64,000 bases of DNA from the NCBI GenBank assembly GCA_947456965.1, contig CANGTU010000003.1:44112-108111 (forward strand). The letters are read 5' to 3'. Positions within the stretch are counted from its first letter, which is position 1, and each line of letters starts with the position of its first letter. The notes under the pieces were generated by a model. That model did not search any database and was not told the origin of the DNA. It was given only the letters and a program-made list of their open reading frames with translations. This stretch comes from Flavobacteriales bacterium. Lineage in GTDB: Bacteria; Bacteroidota; Bacteroidia; Flavobacteriales_D; Sanyastnellaceae. This document shows, one piece after another, positions 10,186 to 18,118 of this stretch. The position numbers and the translations under genes were made by a program.

Positions 10186-10986
10186 ATGAAAAATGACCTT
10201 CGCACGGCACTCGTACAAACTTATCTGCATTGGGAGAACCCGGCCGCCAACCGAATGCACCTTGCGGGTTGGCTTGAACAACTTAAGCCGGGTGAAGCAG
10301 ACCTGGTCGTCCTTCCTGAAGTATTCACCACAGGCTTCTCCATGGCAGCCAGCAGAATCGCCGAACCCTTCAGCGGATCCATGGACACCCTCCAGTGGAT
10401 GCGGGTTTGGGCCTCGCAACTGGATGCTGTAATCACCGGCAGCGTCGCCGTTATCGAGCAAGGCAAGTGCTACAACCGGTTGCTTTGGGTGCGGCCGGAT
10501 GGCACTTTTACACACTATGATAAGCGTCACCTCTTCAGGATGGCTGCGGAAGATCAGTCCTACACGGCAGGACAAGAGAGGATTATCGAAGAATGGCGAG
10601 GTTGGAAAATCTGTCCGCTTATCTGCTACGACCTCCGGTTTCCGGTTTGGAGCCGCAATGGTATGGTAAGCGGAGAACCACTTTACGATGTCCTGATCTA
10701 CATCGCTAACTGGCCATCGGCCCGAAGGGATCCATGGATGAAACTGGCTGTTGCCCGGGCGATCGAGAACCAGTGTTATGTGCTGGCTGTCAACAGAACC
10801 GGTGATGACGGCCACGGTATCCCGCATAGCGGGGACTCTTCGGTGATAGACGCAAGAGGACAGTACGTTCAGGTACCGGATGCAACGGAAGGCATTATAC
10901 GCGCTCAGCTCAGCGTCCGGGAACTCGACGATTTCCGCAAGTCCTTCCCTGTTCTGCTGGATGCCGACTCATTTCACATCTCCTGA
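10186..10986 (+). CDS. Omega-amidase/nitrilase-family hydrolase (YafV-like)
   Basis: Carbon-nitrogen hydrolase of 266 aa with the complete catalytic triad: Glu45 in VVLPEVFTTGF, Lys113 in DKRHLFRM and Cys147 in ICYDLRFP. DKRHLFRMAAEDQ and SARRDPWMKLAVARAIEN are characteristic of the YafV/omega-amidase branch, which converts alpha-ketoglutaramate to 2-oxoglutarate and ammonia. It lies 64 nt after the transaminase gene, on the same strand and probably in the same transcript. Together they would make glutamine-driven transamination irreversible. Specificity is inferred from motif and context. Confidence 0.88.
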   Translation: MKNDLRTALVQTYLHWENPAANRMHLAGWLEQLKPGEADLVVLPEVFTTGFSMAASRIAEPFSGSMDTLQWMRVWASQLDAVITGSVAVIEQGKCYNRLLWVRPDGTFTHYDKRHLFRMAAEDQSYTAGQERIIEEWRGWKICPLICYDLRFPVWSRNGMVSGEPLYDVLIYIANWPSARRDPWMKLAVARAIENQCYVLAVNRTGDDGHGIPHSGDSSVIDARGQYVQVPDATEGIIRAQLSVRELDDFRKSFPVLLDADSFHIS

Positions 10987-11052
10987 ATGGGAGTCGCGCC
11001 CGTTAGCGAACAGGCTTGCCATGGATTGGCTGCGTTCTGAATCGCAGAACGA

Positions 11053-12231
11053 TTACTTGAACGCATCGAAACCGGTGACATCCATTCCTGTTATCAGGAG
11101 GTGGATATCATGGGTGCCTTCGTAGGTAATCACCGATTCGAGATTCATCATGTGGCGCATGACGGGATATTCGTTGGTAATACCCATTCCTCCGAGTATT
11201 TGACGAGCGTCACTGACGATCTGTTTCGCCATGGCTATGTTGTTGCGCTTCGCCATGGAGATCTGTGCGGTGGTTGCGCGGCCCTCATTGCGCAGCTGAC
11301 CCAGACGATAGGTAAGCAATTGAGCTTTGGTAATCTCGGTAATCATCTCGGCGAGTTTCTTTTGCTGGAGCTGGAAGGCGCCAATGGGCTTGCCGAACTG
11401 AATGCGCTCTTTCGAATACCTGAGGGCCACATCATAGCAATCGAGTGCCACTCCAATTGCACCCCAGGAAATGCCATAACGCGCTGAGTCGAGGCATCCC
11501 AGCGGGGCACCGAGGCCACTCTTCCCGGGCAGCAGATTTTCCTTGGGCACTTTGACATGGTCGAAGATGAGCTCGCCGGTATCGCTTGCGCGGAGACTCC
11601 ACTTTCCGTGCATGGTTGGCGTCGAGAAACCCTCCATGCCCCGCTCAACGATCAGTCCGTGAATCCGACCCTCTTCATTTTTCGCCCATACCACAGCGAC
11701 CTGCGCAAAGGGCGCATTGCTGATCCACATCTTGGCTCCATTCAGGAGATAATGGTCGCCCATATCCCGGAAGTTCGTGATCATGCCTCCTGGATTGGAG
11801 CCATAATCCGGCTCCGTGAGCCCGAAACAGCCCATCCATTCGCCTGAGGCCAGCTTGGGAAGGTACTTCCTGCGCTGTTCCTCGTTGCCATACTTATAAA
11901 TCGGATACATGACCAATGAGCTCTGTACCGAAGCCGTGGACCGCAATCCACTATCGCAACGCTCAAGTTCCTGCATGATCAGTCCGTAGCTGATCTGATC
12001 CAACCCTGCCCCGCCATATTCAGCAGGAATGTAAGGGCCAAAAGCACCTATCTCTGCCAGTCCCTTGAGCAGATGCACGGGAAATTTCGCTTGCTCGGCA
12101 GCATCTTCGATGATGGGAGACACTTCTTTCTTCACCCAGGCGCGGGCTGTGTCACGCACGAGTTTCTGCTCGTCCGTAAGAAGTTCATCCATCAGATAGT
12201 AATCGTGTCCCTGATACAGGTCGGTGCGCAT
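11053..12231 (-). CDS. Acyl-CoA dehydrogenase, glutaryl-CoA dehydrogenase-like
   Basis: FAD-dependent acyl-CoA dehydrogenase, 392 aa from the chosen ATG. LTEPDYGSNPGGM matches the FAD/substrate-binding loop of glutaryl-CoA dehydrogenases, and the catalytic base is Glu at about 371 in TYEGTHDIH. RFGKPIGAFQL-type residues (QFGKPIGAFQLQQKKLA) and QILGGMGITNEYP are further family blocks. The likely reaction is oxidative decarboxylation of glutaryl-CoA to crotonyl-CoA in lysine/tryptophan breakdown; a different short-chain substrate cannot be excluded. I start at MRTDLYQGHDYY because the 16 residues upstream look unconserved. A TATTTTCG box lies about 23 nt upstream. Monocistronic. Confidence 0.88.
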   Translation of the reverse strand: MRTDLYQGHDYYLMDELLTDEQKLVRDTARAWVKKEVSPIIEDAAEQAKFPVHLLKGLAEIGAFGPYIPAEYGGAGLDQISYGLIMQELERCDSGLRSTASVQSSLVMYPIYKYGNEEQRRKYLPKLASGEWMGCFGLTEPDYGSNPGGMITNFRDMGDHYLLNGAKMWISNAPFAQVAVVWAKNEEGRIHGLIVERGMEGFSTPTMHGKWSLRASDTGELIFDHVKVPKENLLPGKSGLGAPLGCLDSARYGISWGAIGVALDCYDVALRYSKERIQFGKPIGAFQLQQKKLAEMITEITKAQLLTYRLGQLRNEGRATTAQISMAKRNNIAMAKQIVSDARQILGGMGITNEYPVMRHMMNLESVITYEGTHDIHLLITGMDVTGFDAFK

Positions 12232-12307
12232 GGGTTCAACGGGTTTTGCGGCTGCGAAAATACACAAGCCTTCCCGCATGGATCAGACATTCATGCGAGG
12301 GAAATGT

Positions 12308-12796
12308 TCAGAAAAAACCATTCTCCTGACTGCGGTTGGCCTCATACCACGCATCCACCTGCAGATCTACACCTGTAGCGGCCTCCACGGCCAGATGGTC
12401 GCAGCGTTCATTATGAACATGTCCATTGTGACCGCGCACCCAGATAAACCGCACCCGGTGGCGCTCAGCAGCCGTGAGATAGCGCTTCCAGAGATCGGGG
12501 TTCTTGACATTCTTCCAGCCCCTCCGGATCCACCCGCTGATCCAGTCCTTCTCCACGGCATGCACCACATACTGGGAGTCTGAATAAATAGTAACCTCGG
12601 TGCCCGGGTACTTGAGCGACTCCAGGGCCACGCATACACTCCAGAGTTCCATGCGGTTATTGGTCGTCAGACGAAAGCCTGCTGACTTTTCCTTGTAATG
12701 CGCTCCAGCCATAAACACGATGCCGTAGCCCCCGGGACCTGGATTGCCGCGTGCTGAGCCATCAGTATACACCGTGACATGCGTTGGTCCGTTCAT
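12308..12796 (-). CDS. rnhA: Ribonuclease HI
   Basis: Cleaves the RNA strand of RNA:DNA hybrids in the cytoplasm. From the chosen ATG it is 162 aa, close to the usual RNase HI size, starting MNGPTHVTVYTDGSARGNPG. The four catalytic carboxylates are present: Asp12 (TDGS), Glu50 (NNRMEL), Asp73 (YSDSQY) and Asp133 (ERCDHLA), plus the His123 loop RGHNGH. The open frame extends 24 codons further upstream (ATG at 12868), but that sequence has no family resemblance. Confidence 0.94.
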   Translation of the reverse strand: MNGPTHVTVYTDGSARGNPGPGGYGIVFMAGAHYKEKSAGFRLTTNNRMELWSVCVALESLKYPGTEVTIYSDSQYVVHAVEKDWISGWIRRGWKNVKNPDLWKRYLTAAERHRVRFIWVRGHNGHVHNERCDHLAVEAATGVDLQVDAWYEANRSQENGFF

Positions 12797-12890
12797 ATCA
12801 TCTGATTGCGATGTGGGCAGATAGCGGGTATGGCCGGTACCTTTAATCCACGGATCTTCTCTCGACAAAGGAATGGCTGTGAGGGATGAC

Positions 12891-13472
12891 TCATGCCGTG
12901 GTAAAAATGAATTGCTCAGCCACCCTGGGATAGTGCAGTTGTTCCAGTGCCCTCACCTTCTCCTCAATTCTTGCGGGTGTATCCGTGTGGTCGAGTGCAA
13001 TGCTCGCCTGGAAGATGATGCGGCCTTCGTCATAATGCTCATTCACGAGGTGGATAGTAATGCCGGAATAGGATTCCCGGGCGGCGTGTACGGCTTCATG
13101 AACATGATGGCCGTACATTCCTTTTCCTCCAAAAGAAGGCAGCAGCGCCGGGTGGATATTCAGGATACGATCCGGATATCGCGCGATAAGCCAGCCGGGG
13201 ATCTTCCAGAGGTAACCGGCGAGCAGGATAACATCCACCCGAGCCTTCCCGAGTTCCGAGGCCAGCAGGCCATCCGCTTCCAGATCGGCCCTGTTGATGA
13301 GCAAGGACGGAATCCCGTTCGCTGCTGCTACCTCGAGCGCTCCTGCACCCGGCTTGTTGCACACGAGGAGTACAACCTCAGCCGATACGGTTCCGGCAAA
13401 ATGACGGATGAGCTGGCGCGCGTTGCTTCCTCCTCCTGATGCGAATATGGCGATACGGGGAATGGCTGACAT
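12891..13472 (-). CDS. purN: Phosphoribosylglycinamide formyltransferase (PurN)
   Basis: Formyltetrahydrofolate-dependent GAR transformylase, third step of purine synthesis. The 193-aa protein shows the phosphate-binding ASGGGSN loop (11-17), the catalytic NIHPALLPSF block with Asn105 and His107, the GHHVHEAV segment and the catalytic Asp148 in HYDEGRII. The active-site set is intact. It is separate from purL, about 4.5 kb away. A perfect TAnnTTTG box sits 8 nt upstream of the ATG. Confidence 0.95.
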   Translation of the reverse strand: MSAIPRIAIFASGGGSNARQLIRHFAGTVSAEVVLLVCNKPGAGALEVAAANGIPSLLINRADLEADGLLASELGKARVDVILLAGYLWKIPGWLIARYPDRILNIHPALLPSFGGKGMYGHHVHEAVHAARESYSGITIHLVNEHYDEGRIIFQASIALDHTDTPARIEEKVRALEQLHYPRVAEQFIFTTA

Positions 13473-13480
13473 GGAAGAGC

Positions 13481-13488
13481 CAAAGGTA
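13481..13488 (-). promoter_or_regulatory. Bacteroidota -7 promoter box for purN
   Basis: The minus strand reads TACCTTTG, a perfect TAnnTTTG element, 8 nt from the purN ATG. The predicted leader is only a few nucleotides. No clear -33 TTTG. Confidence 0.5.
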
Positions 13489-13496
13489 GCAACCCT

Positions 13497-15347
13497 TTAG
13501 ACTTGCATGAGCTTGTGCAATTGCACAGAAAGCGACTCCAGCTCCCTCACCAATCCTGGAAGGCGATCGCGGAGCTCATCCTGCATGCGCTCGCGTGCAA
13601 GGGATTCCACACGCCTCAGAGCGTTGGCAAGCGACACCGCACCAAACAACTCAAGGTTCGGGAGCAGGCGGTGACACGTTCTTTCTATCCCCTCATAATT
13701 CCGGTTGTTCAAATCAGAGGCGAGCTGGGCAGCGTCTGAAGCAAGCTGGGAGGAGAAAATACCAGTCGTCCGCCGGATATGCTCCTGATTACCTGCAAAC
13801 ATGACTTCCAGGCGGCTCAGGTCAAGCTCAACATGAGCTGTTGCAGAATCATCGGCTGATACCCGGATATGCAGGCTCATGCAATCTCCCAACTGCTCGG
13901 GGGTGAACGGTTTGGACAGATAATCGGTCATGCCCGAATCCATCGCCCTGATCTTCTCTTCCTCACTCGCATTGGCTGATAAAGCTATGACGGGAAGGTG
14001 GTTCAGGCCTGCTGAGCGGAGTCGCCGCAGCGTCTCGAAACCATCCATCCTCGGCATCTGGATATCGAGCAATACGGCATCTACGGGTGTGACCTCTAAC
14101 CTTTCCAGTGCCTCGATGCCGTCAGCCGCAGTCAGGGTCTCTACGTTCCAGCGACTGAGAATGGCCATGGCGAGGAACCTGTTCAGTTCGTTGTCATCCA
14201 CGATCAACACGCGCAATCCGGAAAAATCGTAAGATTTCACTTCTTCCTTCTCCTCCGATGGTCTCGCCGTTCGAGGGAGACTGAGCTTTATGGAAAAGCA
14301 GGAACCCTTGCCCTTTTCGCTTCGCAACCCGATAGTTCCGCCCATCATATGCACAAGCGTGCGGGAAATGGATAATCCAAGCCCGGTGCCGCCGAATTTG
14401 CGGGACACGGAATCATCCTCCTGCATGAACTGCTCGAAAACACGGGGAATATTTTCAGGATCAATTCCAATACCTGTGTCCTCCACTTCCATATATACCT
14501 GATCCACTCCGGATGAAGTCGCTTCAATCCGGATGAGTATGGATACATGTCCGGATTCGGTGAATTTGATGGCATTGCTTACCAGGTTCAGCAGGACCTG
14601 ACGAATTCTCGTTGGGTCACCCAGATGCCAGCCATCAGCAGGATACTCCTGAATCAACTTCAGCTCAATGCCCTTCTCATCGGCTTTCAGAAATACGGAC
14701 TGCAGCAGACTGCCCAGCAAGTCATGAAAGCGAAAAGGAATAGATTCCAGCCGGAAGCGACCACTTTCCAGCCGGCTCATATCGAGCAGATCATTGATAA
14801 TCACCAGCAGCCCGTCAGCTGATGTTCGAATAGCCGCTGCGTAAGTGTGTTGAGTGGAAAACAGGTCCGTATCGAGCAACAGGGAAGCCATGCCGCTGAT
14901 TGCATGCACAGGAGTCCGGATTTCGTGGGAGATATTGGCCAGAAGCACCTGGCGAGTACGAAGCGACTCTTCGGCGATCTGGCGGGCCTCTTCGAGCTGC
15001 GCTTCCACCTGCTTCCGCTCAGCAATGGCATCATTCAGAAGGTCAGCTATCCTGAGCAGGCCGGCTTCCTCACTGATGCTGTAGTGCGGTGCGACTTCGC
15101 GAATGGCTTTTCTGAGCGATTCAATCAGCAGCTTCTGTTGCTCACTCTCGTTAAGCAGTTGTTTATTCTTTTCAAAGAGCTCCTCGCTACCGAGTCGCAT
15201 GGCTCGCTCCACCAGCAAGCGATTGTCCTCGAAATGCTGATAGCTCGCATGCACGGCCATGAGCAAATCCCTCAGAGCAGGATGCTCCCTGAGTTCGTCA
15301 GGCAGGTGCTTTCTGACTTGTCGCTCAAGCAGTGGATGATACTTCAT
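13497..15347 (-). CDS. Cytoplasmic hybrid histidine kinase with receiver and HPt domains
   Basis: 616 aa from the ATG that overlaps the FIST gene stop (ATGA). Order: N-terminal helical region with predicted coiled coil (about 50-135), HisKA dimerisation domain with phospho-acceptor His141 in NISHEIRTPVHA, HATPase domain (N box LVSNAIKFTESG around 255-266, DTGIGI at 290-295, GTGLGL at 320-325), receiver domain (380-490; phospho-acceptor Asp428 in LLDIQMP, Lys479 in LSKPF), and a C-terminal HPt domain with likely His559 in CHRLLPNL. No membrane segment or PAS domain is visible, so input probably comes from the FIST partner. It carries all relay modules but no output domain. A longer start 108 nt upstream is possible but would run into the FIST gene. 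Confidence 0.9.
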   Translation of the reverse strand: MKYHPLLERQVRKHLPDELREHPALRDLLMAVHASYQHFEDNRLLVERAMRLGSEELFEKNKQLLNESEQQKLLIESLRKAIREVAPHYSISEEAGLLRIADLLNDAIAERKQVEAQLEEARQIAEESLRTRQVLLANISHEIRTPVHAISGMASLLLDTDLFSTQHTYAAAIRTSADGLLVIINDLLDMSRLESGRFRLESIPFRFHDLLGSLLQSVFLKADEKGIELKLIQEYPADGWHLGDPTRIRQVLLNLVSNAIKFTESGHVSILIRIEATSSGVDQVYMEVEDTGIGIDPENIPRVFEQFMQEDDSVSRKFGGTGLGLSISRTLVHMMGGTIGLRSEKGKGSCFSIKLSLPRTARPSEEKEEVKSYDFSGLRVLIVDDNELNRFLAMAILSRWNVETLTAADGIEALERLEVTPVDAVLLDIQMPRMDGFETLRRLRSAGLNHLPVIALSANASEEEKIRAMDSGMTDYLSKPFTPEQLGDCMSLHIRVSADDSATAHVELDLSRLEVMFAGNQEHIRRTTGIFSSQLASDAAQLASDLNNRNYEGIERTCHRLLPNLELFGAVSLANALRRVESLARERMQDELRDRLPGLVRELESLSVQLHKLMQV

Positions 15348-16480
15348 ACCCCGATGTTTTCCCGGTAGGTGGTAATCGTCATAGTCTGGTTGTGCAAACT
15401 GCATCCAACACCTTCTACTACAGGGGATATCTCTCCATTCGAATAGAAACCACAATAAACAGGATGGGTGCCGAATACTTCGACAACACTCTCTACCTCT
15501 TCATCGATCCGGGGACCGAGCACAATCTTCCTTCCAACACATGAAACCATCAATACCAGATCAGGCTCCTGCTGGCGCAGACGTCTTGCTGTATCCTCGG
15601 CGGCACCGGCAGCACCGTCAATCAGCCGGTCAAAATTGGCCATCATAAACTGAACCCGGGCTCCTTGGGGAATATCTCCGGCAAAAGTCATGGAACCACT
15701 CTCCTCATCGATGTTCAGTATGGTGCGCACCACCAGGTTTTCACCATCAACGATGCACAATGGAAAGAGTAATGCCGAGCCAGGAAGTTCTGCGGCGCGT
15801 TCACCGAGGTAGGTCTTATACAGGTCGAGTGCATTCGTTCCGTCCAGTTCATGCAGGACATTCCCCGAAGAGCGAGACACCCTGCGCAATGGCCCAAAGG
15901 GATCCCATCCGCCACGTGAACCATGAGCGACTTCGAGCTGATCACCATAGAACCCGATGGCTGCTATCCGACCGGGTCGGGCGGGCTCATCTATGCCCAC
16001 ATAAGTTTGCTCAAACCGGCCCGCATCAGCAGCAAGGCCACCCGTAATGAGCACTTGGGAGGGAGTTGTCTCCTTCAGTCCGCCTACGAGCTGATCGCCG
16101 TTAGTCAGCGTTCCCTCGGAAAGAAGGAGGATGTGCCTCAACCGGTCATCGGATAATTCCGTCCCGATAAAGAGACCACAGTCGCGACTGGTGGCAAATG
16201 ATGCAGCATCGGCAGAGAGCACCCGGAATGGAGTGGCGTCAAATGATATCGCCGTGCAGACGAGCGATTCGTCCCTTACCTGATCACCGGCAATCTCACC
16301 GGCCGTGGATACCAGAATGAGAGTGCCGCTCGGATAGCGATCACGAAGCATCGAGAATGTATCTGGCCTGGCTATCAGGTCAACTCCGCCGAATACGAGG
16401 ATCAGCGCATTTCTGGTTTGCATATCGGCAGCTCCCGACCAACCGGAAGCGGGCGAATAGGTGCATTGTTCAACACGCAT
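15344..16480 (-). CDS. FIST domain sensor protein
   Basis: 378 aa with an N-terminal FIST_N part (about 25-220) and a FIST_C part (about 225-365). Recognisable pieces are GTLILVSTAGEI, TNGDQLVGGL and, late in the protein, CVGRKIVLGPRIDEEVE and HPVYCGFYSNGEI, the last a hallmark of FIST_C. FIST modules are proposed to bind small ligands, possibly amino acids, and are usually linked to signal transduction. No signal peptide or transmembrane segment is seen, so it is cytoplasmic. It overlaps the hybrid kinase gene by 4 nt; the pair likely forms a split sensor/kinase. The ligand is unknown. Confidence 0.87.
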   Translation of the reverse strand: MRVEQCTYSPASGWSGAADMQTRNALILVFGGVDLIARPDTFSMLRDRYPSGTLILVSTAGEIAGDQVRDESLVCTAISFDATPFRVLSADAASFATSRDCGLFIGTELSDDRLRHILLLSEGTLTNGDQLVGGLKETTPSQVLITGGLAADAGRFEQTYVGIDEPARPGRIAAIGFYGDQLEVAHGSRGGWDPFGPLRRVSRSSGNVLHELDGTNALDLYKTYLGERAAELPGSALLFPLCIVDGENLVVRTILNIDEESGSMTFAGDIPQGARVQFMMANFDRLIDGAAGAAEDTARRLRQQEPDLVLMVSCVGRKIVLGPRIDEEVESVVEVFGTHPVYCGFYSNGEISPVVEGVGCSLHNQTMTITTYRENIGV

Positions 16481-16605
16481 GGGTAATAGATAAAGGTTTA
16501 ATTATGTTCTACGGAAGACCTGCACGAAGGTTAGAGGCAAGTACTCGCAGATACAGCAAGATGCAACCTTTTATGATGGCCCCCGGTTATTTTGTATGAA
16601 TTCTC

Positions 16606-16785
16606 ATGACAGGCATGGAACCCATAGAGACCAACAGTCAGCCCCTGGAAGACTCATTCCAGTATGATCTTTCCGGTCCTCTATGGGAGCACTACTTCCA
16701 GCGCACCCGGAAGAGTGTCCGGTTTCCGCGTAATTACAAGGAGGTTAGCGCCCTGGACTCCGATCTAAGGATTACTGAACCGTAA
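16606..16785 (+). CDS. Small hypothetical protein (59 aa), unrecognised
   Basis: A short open frame in the 369-nt gap between the FIST gene and gldA. It starts ATG at 16606 (second ATG at 16615) and ends TAA at 16783. An in-frame TGA lies just upstream, fixing the N-terminus. The product is hydrophilic, begins MTGMEPIETNSQPLEDSF and has a central aromatic/basic stretch (LWEHYFQRTRKSVRFPRNYK). Codon choice resembles neighbouring genes. A TTATTTTG sequence 11 nt before the ATG resembles the -7 box with one mismatch. No family recognised. It could be chance, but composition and spacing favour a real gene. Confidence 0.5.
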   Translation: MTGMEPIETNSQPLEDSFQYDLSGPLWEHYFQRTRKSVRFPRNYKEVSALDSDLRITEP

Positions 16786-16801
16786 ACGCCATCCCACAGA
16801 T

Positions 16802-16809
16802 TACCTTTG
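16802..16809 (+). promoter_or_regulatory. Bacteroidota -7 promoter box for gldA
   Basis: TACCTTTG, a perfect TAnnTTTG element, 40 nt upstream of the gldA ATG and just after the small open frame at 16606-16785. It would drive gldA, the DUF4834 gene and probably the YfhO gene. Confidence 0.45.
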
Positions 16810-16849
16810 GGCCGGGCTGTCAGGCTCTCACTGCACGCCCTGAGCAACG

Positions 16850-17782
16850 ATGTCCATCCTCGTCAGTGATGTATCCAAACGCTATGGGGCCCAACCGGCC
16901 TTGAGTCAGGTATCTTTTTCCATCAGGAAAGGAGAGATTGTCGGATTTCTCGGGCCCAACGGGGCTGGAAAAAGTACGATGATGAAGATTATCACAGGTT
17001 ACCTCCCTCCTGCAAGCGGCCAGGTTTCAGTATGTGGATTTGACATCGCCACCGATGGGCTAGCGAGCCGAAGGAAAATCGGGTACCTGCCTGAGCATAA
17101 TCCGCTCTACACGGATATGTATGTGCGCGAATACCTTGCGTTCATCGCAGAGCTATACGGGCTTAACCGGGTGCGACAGCGAGTGGAAGAGATGATCGAT
17201 ACCGTAGGGCTGACCCAGGAAGCGCACAAAAAAATTGAAGAACTATCCAAGGGGTATCGCCAGCGTGTAGGCCTCGCCCAAGCCATGATCCATGACCCCG
17301 AAGTGCTCATTCTGGATGAACCCACAAGCGGACTCGATCCCAATCAGCTGGCCGAAATTCGGGATTTGATTGTGCGCATAGGCCAGGAGAAAACCGTAAT
17401 GCTGTCCACCCACATCATGCAGGAGGTGGAGGCTATCTGTTCCCGAACCATCATCATCAACAAGGGTCAGGTGGTGGCCGATCGTCCAACTACGGAGCTG
17501 CGCACTTTCGGTGCTGGTGACAGCTATGAACTGAATGTGGAATTCAGCGGGCCTGTCAATCAGGCGCAATTGCTCCAGCTAACCGGAGTACTCCACGTGA
17601 GAGCAACCGGCACTCATGGATGGACCATTGAAGTATCCAATGCCCATGATATCCGCCCAGAACTGGGCAGATTAGCCGCAGAGCGTTCCCTGAATATCCT
17701 CGCACTGGCCCGCAGCGAACATCGACTGGAGGCGGTTTTCAAAGAATTAACGAACTCCAGGCAGAACCCTGCCCGGGGGTGA
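16850..17782 (+). CDS. gldA: Gliding motility-associated ABC transporter ATPase GldA
   Basis: ATP-binding subunit of the GldAFG ABC transporter required for gliding in Flavobacterium johnsoniae. 310 aa: Walker A GPNGAGKS (35-42), Q-loop region GYLPEHNPLY (78-87), signature LSKGYRQRV (132-140), Walker B VLILDEPTSGLD (152-163) and switch His188. The LPEHNPLYTDMYVREYL segment and the C-terminal extension after residue 220 match the GldA-type subfamily. The membrane partners gldF and gldG are not in this window; in F. johnsoniae gldA is likewise unlinked. A -7 box precedes it and DUF4834 follows by 15 nt. Confidence 0.87.
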   Translation: MSILVSDVSKRYGAQPALSQVSFSIRKGEIVGFLGPNGAGKSTMMKIITGYLPPASGQVSVCGFDIATDGLASRRKIGYLPEHNPLYTDMYVREYLAFIAELYGLNRVRQRVEEMIDTVGLTQEAHKKIEELSKGYRQRVGLAQAMIHDPEVLILDEPTSGLDPNQLAEIRDLIVRIGQEKTVMLSTHIMQEVEAICSRTIIINKGQVVADRPTTELRTFGAGDSYELNVEFSGPVNQAQLLQLTGVLHVRATGTHGWTIEVSNAHDIRPELGRLAAERSLNILALARSEHRLEAVFKELTNSRQNPARG

Positions 17783-17797
17783 GAATACCTTCGCATC

Positions 17798-18070
17798 ATG
17801 GAATTGTATGAGGCTTCCTTGTCCAACGTACTGAGGATCGTCCTCTGGCTTATCCTCATTTCCTTCATCATCCGTCTTGTTGCACGTCTGGCTCTCCCGA
17901 TCGTGATCAAAAAAGCCGAGCAGCGCATGCGCGAAAACCAGTCCGGGCAAACGCGCAGCCAGCAACCTCCGCGCAAAGAGGGTGAGGTTACCGTTGAAAA
18001 AAACGCAGACCGCAGTGGTAACACCCCCCGTGATGGTGACTACGTTGATTACGTCGAAATCCGGGAGTAA
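17798..18070 (+). CDS. DUF4834 family small membrane protein
   Basis: 90 aa: one transmembrane helix (about 10-35, IVLWLILISFIIRLVARLAL) followed by a short charged, disordered tail. Length, single helix near the N-terminus and the KKAEQRMRENQ start of the tail fit DUF4834, a Bacteroidota-restricted family of unknown function. It sits between gldA (15-nt gap) and the YfhO-family gene (48-nt gap). Confidence 0.75.
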   Translation: MELYEASLSNVLRIVLWLILISFIIRLVARLALPIVIKKAEQRMRENQSGQTRSQQPPRKEGEVTVEKNADRSGNTPRDGDYVDYVEIRE

Positions 18071-18118
18071 GCCGGCGGTGGTCGGACCGTGTTATCTTGC
18101 GACCACCTCACAATTCCG

